A DNA stretch of 64,000 nucleotides from Ammoniphilus oxalaticus (lineage in GTDB: Bacteria > Bacillota > Bacilli > Aneurinibacillales > RAOX-1): contig NZ_MCHY01000008.1 in NCBI RefSeq assembly GCF_003609605.1, positions 558,001 through 622,000 on the forward strand, written 5' to 3'. The translations under genes were made by a program, and so were the position numbers. Below the pieces are notes generated by a model. It was not told the origin of the DNA. It saw only the letters and a program-made list of their open reading frames with translations, and made no database searches. Positions 36,775-44,276 of the stretch are shown piece after piece. Each line of letters opens with the position of its first letter. Positions within the stretch are counted from its first letter, which is position 1.

Positions 36775-36939
36775 ATGGCTAGATATCAAATCTTATTTGA
36801 AACAACGGAAGGAAAAAAAATCACAGGCCACATGTTGGCAAACAATAGGGAAGAGGCGCGCAAACGCGCTGAACAAGATGTCAATGAAAAAAATGGTCTG
36901 CGACGTATCGTAGAAGTAAGAGAAAAGGCTGACCTGTAA
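36775..36939 (+). CDS. small protein of 54 residues, unknown role
   Basis: Starts MARYQILFETTEGKKITGHM and ends LRRIVEVREKADL. The pattern is two beta strands, a helix rich in Glu/Arg/Ala (NNREEARKRAEQDV) and a last strand, so a compact beta-beta-alpha-beta fold is likely. CAGGAG lies about 11 bases before ATG 36775, a candidate promoter stands upstream, and the end of the gene lies in a large terminator structure. Family not recognised. Confidence 0.65.
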   Translation: MARYQILFETTEGKKITGHMLANNREEARKRAEQDVNEKNGLRRIVEVREKADL

Positions 36940-37030
36940 AGAAGCAGGGAGGAGGGCCCTTATCCGACACACGCAAGGAAATAAATCGGAGGGGCCACTC
37001 TCCCTTTCATGCCGGGTCAGCCTCTTTTTT
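36926..37030 (+). terminator. compound terminator overlapping the 54-residue gene
   Basis: The outer stem AGGCTGACC (36926-36934, inside the coding end) pairs with GGTCAGCCT (37015-37023), followed by CTTTTTT. Inside it sits a second rod: AGGGAG/CTCCCT, GGCC/GGCC and TCCGA/TCGGA, between 36946 and 37005. Confidence 0.7.
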
Positions 37031-37075
37031 GTTTGCGTATCTACCATCCGATTTTTTAAAACGATTTGATTTTGT

Positions 37076-37081
37076 TATAAT
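37076..37081 (+). promoter_or_regulatory. possible -10 box of miaB
   Basis: TATAAT 87 bases before the miaB start and after the terminator; no good -35 seen. Confidence 0.35.
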
Positions 37082-37167
37082 AGAGTGGTTAAAACGCCAA
37101 CACTAATACAATGATCCATTTCTTTACGATAGATAGCTCAAACATGATGGACAAGGAGTGAAGAACA

Positions 37168-38685
37168 ATGTCTGATAAAAAAGATTACGGTCAGTACTTC
37201 CAAAGTACATATGAACCCGACGGTAATCGCAAAAGACCAAAAACAGCCGAGGATGTCGGCTATTCGCAACAAGAAGGGAAGCGACGGGGCAAGGAAGAAG
37301 TGATGGTTGTTAATTTTGACCCGATTCCCGATGAATTAAAATGTCTTGGCCGAGAACGAACGTATTGTATCGTCACGTTTGGTTGCCAGATGAATGAACA
37401 TGACAGTGAAACAATTGCCGGCATTTTAGAGGATATGGGTTATACAGCAACAACGAATGAACGGGAAGCAGATGTTGTCCTCTACAACACATGCGCGATT
37501 CGGGAAAATGCGGAAGATCGGGTGTTCGGGCATTTAGGCGCGCTAAAAGCAGTGAAGTTGGAAAGGCCGGATATGATTCTCGGTGTGTGCGGTTGCATGT
37601 CGCAAGATGAATCGGTTGTTAATCGCATCTTGACGACGTACCAGCATGTTGATTTAATTTTTGGGACCCACAATATTCATCGCTTGCCGATTCTGCTGCG
37701 AGACGCTTATTACAGTAAAGAGATGGTTGTTGAAGTATGGGCTAAAGAAGGAGACGTTATCGAGAATATGCCGAAAATTCGCGAAGGCGGATTAAAGGCG
37801 TGGGTCAATATCATTTATGGTTGCGACAAGTTTTGTACGTACTGCATCGTTCCTTATACACGCGGGAAGGAACGAAGTCGTTTACCTGAAGATGTTATTG
37901 CGGAAGTGCGCGAGTTGGCGAGACAAGGGTACCAAGAAATTACATTGCTCGGACAAAACGTAAACGCCTACGGCAAAGACCTTGAAGATCGCGACTATTT
38001 GTTCGGCGACTTAATGGATGACATTTCTAAAATTGATATTCCGAGAATTCGGTTTACAACGAGTCATCCACGCGACTTTGACGACCATTTAGTAGAGGTG
38101 TTAGCGAAGGGCGGCAACTTAGTTGAGCATATCCATTTACCGGTTCAATCAGGCAACACCGAAGTTTTGAGAAAAATGTCCCGAAAATATTCAAGAGAAG
38201 AATATTTAGAGCTGGTCGATAAGATCAAGCGCGCGATTCCAAACGCGGTGCTGACGACCGACATTATTGTTGGTTTTCCTGGAGAGACAGAAGAGCAGTT
38301 TCAGGACACGCTGTCGTTGATGGAAGAAGTGCGCTATGATTCGGCCTATACGTTTATTTATTCGCCGCGTCATGGCACGCCTGCGGAAGGAATGGAAGAT
38401 GACATTCCCGAAGAAGTGAAAAAAGAACGGCTACAACGTTTAATGAGTGTAGTAAATCGTATTTCTCGGGAGAAAAATGAAGCGCTACGCGGAGAAATTG
38501 TTGAGGTGCTTGTCGAAGGCGAGTCCAAAAATAATCCTGATGTATTGTCAGGCAGAACGCGCGGAAATAAATTGGTTCACTTCGTTGGGCCAAAGGATTG
38601 TATCGGTAAGTTTGTCCATGTTAAAATAACTGAGCCACAGACATGGGCTTTAAAAGGGGAATTAATGACCAGAGTGGAGGTTTAG
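37168..38685 (+). CDS. miaB: tRNA-2-methylthio-N6-dimethylallyladenosine synthase MiaB
   Basis: Radical-SAM methylthiotransferase acting on i6A37 of tRNAs that read UNN codons. 505 residues: an N-terminal extension of about 65 residues, UPF0004 domain with [13 protein letters not shown], a radical-SAM motif CDKFCTYC near 220-227, [11 protein letters not shown] and a C-terminal TRAM domain. MiaA, which makes its substrate, is encoded at 46948. AAGGAGTG precedes ATG. ricA follows after three bases. Confidence 0.96.
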   Translation: MSDKKDYGQYFQSTYEPDGNRKRPKTAEDVGYSQQEGKRRGKEEVMVVNFDPIPDELKCLGRERTYCIVTFGCQMNEHDSETIAGILEDMGYTATTNEREADVVLYNTCAIRENAEDRVFGHLGALKAVKLERPDMILGVCGCMSQDESVVNRILTTYQHVDLIFGTHNIHRLPILLRDAYYSKEMVVEVWAKEGDVIENMPKIREGGLKAWVNIIYGCDKFCTYCIVPYTRGKERSRLPEDVIAEVRELARQGYQEITLLGQNVNAYGKDLEDRDYLFGDLMDDISKIDIPRIRFTTSHPRDFDDHLVEVLAKGGNLVEHIHLPVQSGNTEVLRKMSRKYSREEYLELVDKIKRAIPNAVLTTDIIVGFPGETEEQFQDTLSLMEEVRYDSAYTFIYSPRHGTPAEGMEDDIPEEVKKERLQRLMSVVNRISREKNEALRGEIVEVLVEGESKNNPDVLSGRTRGNKLVHFVGPKDCIGKFVHVKITEPQTWALKGELMTRVEV

Positions 38686-38688
38686 GGG

Positions 38689-39135
38689 ATGGGAAACGAA
38701 CAAACGGTTGTCAATCATAGCGTTATCGTTCAGAAGGCGAAAGAATTAGCTGACATGATTTCTAATTCCAATGAGGTTGATTTTTATAAAAAAGCGGAAG
38801 AGCAAATTAAAGCGAACGATAAAGTGCAAGAGTTAATTGGGCAGATTCGAAATAAGCAAAAAGAAGCGGTTGCCTTAGAAGCGTTAGGGCGCGCGGAGCT
38901 GATTAAAAAGGTCGAGCAAGAAATGGATGAATTACATGAACAACTCGACCAAATTCCACTTGTCACACAATTCAAGCAAACGCAAATGGAAATTAACGAT
39001 TTGCTGCAGATGGTGACAAACGTGATTGCTAACACGGTTTCGGAAAGAATTATTGTCTCAACCGGCGGTGATCCGCTATCAGGAGATACCGGTTATCCGG
39101 TTGCAAGAACAGGCGCGAATACAGGTGGTGGCTGA
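38689..39135 (+). CDS. ricA: RicA (YmcA), RicAFT complex subunit
   Basis: 148-residue YlbF/YmcA-family helical protein: LADMISNSNEVDFYKKAEEQI, a long charged helix and IPLVTQFKQTQMEINDLLQM, then SERIIVSTGGDPLSGDTG. In B. subtilis RicA with RicF and RicT guides RNase Y and affects competence, biofilm and sporulation. Odd point: the protein has no cysteine, while the B. subtilis complex binds Fe-S clusters. Gene order miaB-ricA-cotE matches Bacillus. Confidence 0.92.
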   Translation: MGNEQTVVNHSVIVQKAKELADMISNSNEVDFYKKAEEQIKANDKVQELIGQIRNKQKEAVALEALGRAELIKKVEQEMDELHEQLDQIPLVTQFKQTQMEINDLLQMVTNVIANTVSERIIVSTGGDPLSGDTGYPVARTGANTGGG

Positions 39136-39148
39136 GGCCCAAGTTCAT

Positions 39149-39207
39149 GTTAAGCGCGTGTCGCTTAACAAAAGAAAAGGAGTGTCTATTAGACGCTCCT
39201 TTTTTTG
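39149..39207 (+). terminator. double hairpin terminator after ricA
   Basis: A first hairpin GTTAAGCG / CGCTTAAC (39149-39169) is followed by a second, A-rich to T-rich stem with GGAGTGTCT / AGACGCTCC (39179-39199), ending in TTTTTT. Confidence 0.85.
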
Positions 39208-39235
39208 CGTTGATGGAGAACTCGGCATTTTGCTT

Positions 39236-39259
39236 CACCATAGTCAAACGCCCTGCATA
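39236..39259 (+). promoter_or_regulatory. upstream sigma-K-like promoter of cotE (repeat copy 1)
   Basis: CACC, a 16-base spacer and CATAGGCTG. The -35/-10 pair fits the sigma-K pattern (AC-containing box and CATAnnnTA). Twenty of 24 bases are repeated exactly 100 bp downstream. Confidence 0.45.
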
Positions 39260-39297
39260 GGCTGTAAGTAAACGTAGATAAACATCTAGGTTTTGCA

Positions 39298-39369
39298 AGT
39301 ACATTTGTTTGTTAAATTTTGTGGGATGATTCTCGCACCGTAGACGAATGCCCTGCATACAAATGTACT
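39298..39369 (+). repeat. 11-bp perfect inverted repeat around the cotE promoter
   Basis: AGTACATTTGT (39298-39308) and its exact complement ACAAATGTACT (39359-39369) flank 50 bases. The right arm overlaps the -10 box of the second cotE promoter and the likely transcription start. Confidence 0.6.
39336..39359 (+). promoter_or_regulatory. downstream sigma-K/sigma-E-like promoter of cotE (repeat copy 2)
   Basis: CACC, a 16-base spacer and CATACAAAT, which also approaches the sigma-E -10 box CATACAnT. It lies 37 bases before the cotE start. B. subtilis cotE has two successive mother-cell promoters, which this pair resembles. Confidence 0.5.
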
Positions 39370-39395
39370 GAAAAGCAGCATGGAGGAGGTAAAGT

Positions 39396-39959
39396 ATGCC
39401 GAGTACAGATAAAGAAATGCAGTGCCGTGAGATAATTACAAGAGCGGTCTGTGGAAAAGGTCGAAAGTTTTCTGGACGTAGCCATACCATCACCCCTAAG
39501 CAACCCCCTTCCGAAGTTTTGGGTTGCTGGATCATCAATCACAAATATGAAGCCGATAAAGTGGGTGATGTGATTGAAGTTACGGGTTCATATGATGTGC
39601 AAATTTGGGTTTCTTACAATGACAATACGGATACAGCCGTGATTAAAGAGACGGTCACTTTTGTTGAGAGTGTTCCGCTTTCTTTCTATGATGACAATTG
39701 CCGCGGCAAGCTTGAGGTGTATGCCCAGGCGACCCAACAACCCAATTGTTTAGAAGCGAAGTTGGTCGGCGACGGCAGAGTTGTGGTAAAGGTTGAAACA
39801 GAATACGCTGTAGAGGTCGTAGGCGAAACGAAGTTGTGTGTTGTCATCTGCGATAGTTGTGATGATGATGAAAAAGACTTTGATTTCGGCGGTTTAGACG
39901 ATGTTGAAGAATTTGATGAGCTTGAGTTCGATGAAGACTTTATCGACGACTTAGACTAA
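39396..39959 (+). CDS. cotE: outer spore coat morphogenetic protein CotE
   Basis: 187 residues (181 in B. subtilis). CotE forms the ring on which the outer coat is assembled in the mother cell. Matching stretches are CREIITRAVCGKGRKFS, a central GCWIINHKYEADKVGDVIEV, VWVSY-type strand DVQIWVSYNDNTDTAV, QQPNCLEAKL and VEVVGETKLCVVI. The last 35 residues are very acidic (repeats of Asp/Glu with Phe and Leu), as in Bacillus. GGAGGT precedes ATG. Two promoter-like boxes lie upstream and a terminator follows. Confidence 0.95.
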   Translation: MPSTDKEMQCREIITRAVCGKGRKFSGRSHTITPKQPPSEVLGCWIINHKYEADKVGDVIEVTGSYDVQIWVSYNDNTDTAVIKETVTFVESVPLSFYDDNCRGKLEVYAQATQQPNCLEAKLVGDGRVVVKVETEYAVEVVGETKLCVVICDSCDDDEKDFDFGGLDDVEEFDELEFDEDFIDDLD

Positions 39960-39986
39960 AAGCTTCGCCGAGGCATCATTGATATA

Positions 39987-40016
39987 AAAGGGAGGAAAAC
40001 ATTCCTCCCTTTTTTA
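39987..40016 (+). terminator. terminator of cotE
   Basis: Perfect 10-bp stem AAAGGGAGGA / TCCTCCCTTT (39987-39996, 40003-40012) and a T-run. Confidence 0.9.
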
Positions 40017-40041
40017 CTTTGATCGGCGACGCTGTTTCGTG

Positions 40042-40065
40042 ACACGCTCTGAATCTAGGCGCATA
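40042..40065 (+). promoter_or_regulatory. possible sigma-K-like promoter of the amidoligase-like gene
   Basis: ACAC (40042-40045), a 16-base spacer and CATATGCTG (from 40062). It has the same spacing and a similar -10 to the boxes before cotE; 64 bases before the start codon. Confidence 0.35.
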
Positions 40066-40128
40066 TGCTGTATGGAGCAAGTTGCAAAGGATCAAGAGAG
40101 TCTTTGCAATGGAGAGAGGAAGAGTATA

Positions 40129-41571
40129 ATGTCTGCATTCCTTTTATATTCAAAGCAAAGCCCACCCCATCCGTTGCTGTCTCACCTAAATATTCCGACC
40201 GGGTCCACATTGTCTAGCGATCATCCTCAAATTGTTATTCAATGGGGAATTGCGCAATTGTCGGCCCAGGATCCAAATATCCACGTTTTGAACGGTGAAG
40301 AGGGGCTACACAATGTTTCAAATCGTAAAATGATGCTTGAGATATTAAGATGGAATGGAATTCAAACGATTCATGAAGAAACATCAGCTTCAAAGATATC
40401 GACGATCCGAAGATATTTTATTCCCGTTTTTCAACAGCAAGAACTTGCCTTGTTCCGCTCCCAGGGTAAAAAGGTTTGGTTGACGAATGAACTCTCAAGC
40501 CATTCATCTGATACGTATGAAGAAATTGAAATCACGCGATCGATTCGCGAAATTCGAAGAATTCTGCAACTAGCAGTCCGTAGTGTGTATTGTTTAGGGC
40601 TTGATTTCGGCGGTGTTTTAATCGGAATCGGTTTGAATGGAACGCTCAATGTAATCGATGTAACGCCAACACCGAAATTAAATCAATCGCTTGCTGAAAA
40701 ATTTGGAAAAGCGTTTGAACAGTATGTAAGGCGATATAAGGACCCAGCTCCAAGTCCCGTCGTGATGGGCGCTGATCCAGAATTTGTATTGCGCAATAAA
40801 TCAACAGGTAAAATGGTCTTAGCGTCCCGTTTTTTTGGCAGAAAAGGACCGGTTGGTTGCGACCAGATCTGGCTAAGAGGCGACCAAACGAGACAAAAGT
40901 TACCGCTCGCCGAATTGCGACCCGAGCCTGCAAGTGAACCGCGTCAGTTAACGTTAAATCTATATCGAACGATGCTGTTAGCCGAGAAAAAAATTGACAA
41001 TGCGTCGATCGAATGGTTAGCCGGGGGGATGCCGATGAAAGGCTATCCGATCGGGGGACACATCCACTTTAGTCAAACGAAAGTAAACTCACACTTTTTA
41101 CGGGCGCTTGATTCGTACTTATGTTTGCCGCTGATGATTATCGAAAATCAACATTCGTTGGGTAGAAGACCGAAATATGGATTTCTAGGGGATTATCGCA
41201 ACCAATTTCATGGCGGATTTGAATACCGTCCGTTGCCGAGTTGGCTCGTTTCGCCGAGAGTGACGAAGGGAACGCTTGCTCTGGCTAAATTAATCGCTGA
41301 ATCCTATCCTCGTTTAAATTTGTTGCCCACTTACTATTCATCGATTCAAGAAGCTTTTTATAAGGGGAACAAAAGAAAGATTTTACAAGCTGTTAAAGCG
41401 AATTGGGTTCATCTCGAGAAATTGGATGACTATCGAACATATAAAAAATATATTGAACCGTTACGGGAGATGATCTTCAATCAGGAGGAATGGAATGAAT
41501 TCGGGGACATCCGTCAGGCGTGGAAGATCCGACCATTTTCCGCAAAAAGAACAATTAGTAATATGATATAA
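40129..41571 (+). CDS. amidoligase-like protein: ATP-grasp-like N-terminus fused to a COOH-NH2 ligase domain
   Basis: 480 residues. The C-terminal half (about 210-450) looks like the COOH-NH2 ligase family related to glutamine synthetase: VMGADPEFVLRNKSTGKMV, LAELRPEPASEPRQL, GMPMKGYPIGGHIHFSQT, and GGFEYRPLPSWLVSP. The Asp/Glu and GHIHFS residues are candidate metal and ATP ligands. The N-terminal part (about 1-205) resembles a shortened ATP-grasp: VSNRKMMLEILRWNGIQTI and VYCLGLDFGGVLIGI, then VIDVTPTPKL where an ATP-grasp usually has an Asn. Such enzymes join a carboxylate to an amine, often in peptide tags or protein modification. ATG 40129 follows GGAGAGAGGA; a frame to 40039 is open but without support. 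Between cotE and mutS, so a spore-coat role is possible. Substrate unknown. Confidence 0.72.
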   Translation: MSAFLLYSKQSPPHPLLSHLNIPTGSTLSSDHPQIVIQWGIAQLSAQDPNIHVLNGEEGLHNVSNRKMMLEILRWNGIQTIHEETSASKISTIRRYFIPVFQQQELALFRSQGKKVWLTNELSSHSSDTYEEIEITRSIREIRRILQLAVRSVYCLGLDFGGVLIGIGLNGTLNVIDVTPTPKLNQSLAEKFGKAFEQYVRRYKDPAPSPVVMGADPEFVLRNKSTGKMVLASRFFGRKGPVGCDQIWLRGDQTRQKLPLAELRPEPASEPRQLTLNLYRTMLLAEKKIDNASIEWLAGGMPMKGYPIGGHIHFSQTKVNSHFLRALDSYLCLPLMIIENQHSLGRRPKYGFLGDYRNQFHGGFEYRPLPSWLVSPRVTKGTLALAKLIAESYPRLNLLPTYYSSIQEAFYKGNKRKILQAVKANWVHLEKLDDYRTYKKYIEPLREMIFNQEEWNEFGDIRQAWKIRPFSAKRTISNMI

Positions 41572-41608
41572 TGGGGTTGTTGAGGCTTGTACTAGGAGAG
41601 GAACAAAC

Positions 41609-44239
41609 ATGGCAAAATACACCCCAATGATAGAACAATATTTATCGATTAAGGCAGATTATCCCGATGCCTTTCTTTTTTTTCGATTAGGGGATTTCTA
41701 TGAACTATTTTTCGAAGATGCGGTGTTAGCCGCAAGAGAATTAGAAATTACGTTAACAGGACGGGGTGGAGGAACGGAGGAACGGATCCCAATGTGCGGC
41801 GTTCCTTACCATTCCGTTGATGCTTATTATGAAGCGCTCCTGAAAAAGGGGTATAAAATTGCGATTTGCGAGCAGGTGGAAGATCCAAAAGATGCAAAAG
41901 GAGTGGTGAAAAGGGAAGTTGTTCGCGTCCTAACGCCTGGCACAGTGATGGAAGGTAAGCTGTTAACTGACCGCGAGCACAATTATCTCGTTGCTGCTTG
42001 GGGAGAGCAACAGCAGTACGCGCTCGCCGCCTGCGATATTACGACAGGTCACTTTTATGGCGCCTGGTTCGATTCAATTGAGCAACTCGTTGGCGAAATT
42101 GCTTCGTATCAACCCAAAGAGGTACTGGTGCCCGAACTGGCGCAAAGCGAGGAGATCAGCAAACAGTGTTCGAACCTTGGCGTTCAGATGATCGAACGTG
42201 TTTCAGAAACAGAGCGAGAAACGTATGGACAGCTGGCGGAGCAACAATTCAGCGTTTCAATTGACAAGCCCCTTTTACGAAATACGGCAGGATTGTTGAT
42301 AGCGTATTTAAGAGAGACGCAACGCTCCACCTTAGAGCACATCCAGGAAATTGAAATTTACGCGGCGCAACAGTACATGTTAATTGACCCATATTCAAAG
42401 CGGAACTTGGAGATCACAGAGTCGTTAATCGAGAAGAAGAAGCAAGGCTCGTTGTTGTGGTATTTAGATCAAACCGTCACTGCGATGGGGGCCCGCATGT
42501 TAAGAATGTGGGTGGACAAGCCGCTCTTAAACCGAAATGATATTGAAAAAAGGCTGGACTCAGTTGGTTTTTTTACAACGCAGTTGTTTGTTCGCGAACA
42601 ATTACGCGATTTTTTAAAGTTGATTTATGACTTGGAAAGAATGTCAGGGCGCATTTCGTTTGGTAACGCCAATGCAAAAGATTTGATCCATTTAAAACAA
42701 TCGTTGGAAGTGGTTCCGAAAATCAAACAAATTTTTGAGGCGGAAACGAATTTGCCACAGGGTGTGAGCGAAAATGTTGCGGAATTGGATTCGTGCCCAG
42801 ACATCGTCGCCTTGATTGGAAAATCAATCGTTGATGATCCGCCGCTTTCCTTGAAAGAGGGCGGTTTGATTAAAGAGGGGTATCATGACCATTTGGATAA
42901 ATTGAAAACAGTCAGTCGAGACGGAAAGCAGTGGATTGCGAATTTGGAGAAAGAAGAGCGGGAAGCAACCGGAATCCGTTCGTTGAAGGTCGGTTACAAC
43001 AGAATATTCGGATACTATATTGAAGTGACGAAATCGAACTTGGCTGCGATTCCAAGTGGACGCTATGAGCGCAAGCAAACACTCGCCAATGCTGAACGTT
43101 TTATTACCCCCGAATTAAAAGAGCAAGAAGGGCTCATTTTGGAAGCTGAAGAAAAATTGACCGAGCTCGAGTATAACTTGTTTATAGAGATCCGTTCGCA
43201 AGTCGCTAGCCACGTGAGACGATTGCAGTCTCTTGCCCATCGGATTGCGCAGTTGGACGTTTTAGCGTCACTAGCTGAAGTCGCTCAAGAGCGTCAACTC
43301 GTTCGTCCCGCGTTTAGCGCTCGTTCCGAATTGGTTATCGTGGAAGGTAGACACCCCGTCGTAGAAAAGGTGTTGGACCGTGACACGCCATTTATCCCGA
43401 ATGACACCGTAATGGATGGCGAAGAAAATCGCCTGTTACTTGTTACGGGGCCGAACATGGCGGGGAAGAGCACGTACATGAGGCAATTGGCTTTAATCGT
43501 GATGATGGCTCAATTGGGAAGTTTTGTGCCCGCAAAAGAGGCTCGTTTATCTGTCGTTGATCAAATTTTTACCCGAATCGGGGCAGCGGATGACCTGGTT
43601 GGCGGGCAGAGCACGTTTATGGTAGAAATGAGCGATATTCAACTGATGACCGCGCGGGCAACGAAAGATAGTCTAGTCATTATTGATGAGATAGGGCGCG
43701 GCACCTCGACGCATGACGGGATGTCGATTGCTCAGGCAGTGATCGAATATGTGCACGATCAGATCGCTTGTCGGGCGTTAGTATCTACTCATTATCATGA
43801 GCTTGCGGTTTTGGAAGAATCGTTGTCTGGCATGAAGAACTACCACATGGCTGTCCAAGAAGAAAAAGATCGCGTTATTTTCTTGCGGAAGTTAAAACGA
43901 GGCGCGACCGATGAAAGCTACGGGATCTATTGCGCTACATTAGCTGGGCTGCCAGAACAAATTATTCAACGAGCGGAGCAGTTGTTAAATCAATATCGTT
44001 TAACTAACCGCTCTACGTCCGAAACAACAGAAAAGCATTCGTCGCAACTAGAAGAGCTCGTACAAGAAAGTTTCCAACTTGGCCTCTTTTCCGAAACAGC
44101 GCCTCCGGAGCAAAAGAGGCAGAAGATAGACAAAGAAACGCAGCAGTTAATTCAATCGTTAAAAGAGGTAGATTTAATTAATATGACGCCGCTGCAAGCG
44201 ATGAACTTCCTGTATGAAATGAAACAAAAGTTAACCTAA
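41609..44239 (+). CDS. mutS: DNA mismatch repair protein MutS
   Basis: Recognises base mismatches and small loops, then recruits MutL. 876 residues. The N-terminal mismatch-binding domain starts MAKYTPMIEQYLSIKADYPDAFLFFRLGDFYELFFEDA with the intercalating Phe-x-Glu (FYEL). The ATPase has Walker A TGPNMAGKSTYMRQ near 611-624, GAADDLVGGQSTFMVEM, DEIGRGTSTHDG and STHYHEL. A C-terminal tail of about 100 residues carries the tetramerisation region. AGGAGAGG precedes ATG; mutL follows closely. Confidence 0.97.
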   Translation: MAKYTPMIEQYLSIKADYPDAFLFFRLGDFYELFFEDAVLAARELEITLTGRGGGTEERIPMCGVPYHSVDAYYEALLKKGYKIAICEQVEDPKDAKGVVKREVVRVLTPGTVMEGKLLTDREHNYLVAAWGEQQQYALAACDITTGHFYGAWFDSIEQLVGEIASYQPKEVLVPELAQSEEISKQCSNLGVQMIERVSETERETYGQLAEQQFSVSIDKPLLRNTAGLLIAYLRETQRSTLEHIQEIEIYAAQQYMLIDPYSKRNLEITESLIEKKKQGSLLWYLDQTVTAMGARMLRMWVDKPLLNRNDIEKRLDSVGFFTTQLFVREQLRDFLKLIYDLERMSGRISFGNANAKDLIHLKQSLEVVPKIKQIFEAETNLPQGVSENVAELDSCPDIVALIGKSIVDDPPLSLKEGGLIKEGYHDHLDKLKTVSRDGKQWIANLEKEEREATGIRSLKVGYNRIFGYYIEVTKSNLAAIPSGRYERKQTLANAERFITPELKEQEGLILEAEEKLTELEYNLFIEIRSQVASHVRRLQSLAHRIAQLDVLASLAEVAQERQLVRPAFSARSELVIVEGRHPVVEKVLDRDTPFIPNDTVMDGEENRLLLVTGPNMAGKSTYMRQLALIVMMAQLGSFVPAKEARLSVVDQIFTRIGAADDLVGGQSTFMVEMSDIQLMTARATKDSLVIIDEIGRGTSTHDGMSIAQAVIEYVHDQIACRALVSTHYHELAVLEESLSGMKNYHMAVQEEKDRVIFLRKLKRGATDESYGIYCATLAGLPEQIIQRAEQLLNQYRLTNRSTSETTEKHSSQLEELVQESFQLGLFSETAPPEQKRQKIDKETQQLIQSLKEVDLINMTPLQAMNFLYEMKQKLT

Positions 44240-44276
44240 AAGAACGATCGCTGTTTTGCGAAAAGGTGGTGCGAAA

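Noticed and set aside
39050-39538. Minus-strand open frame of 162 codons over the ricA end and cotE start
   Set aside because: Covers a terminator, two promoter boxes and the start of cotE; no motif and no good ribosome site.
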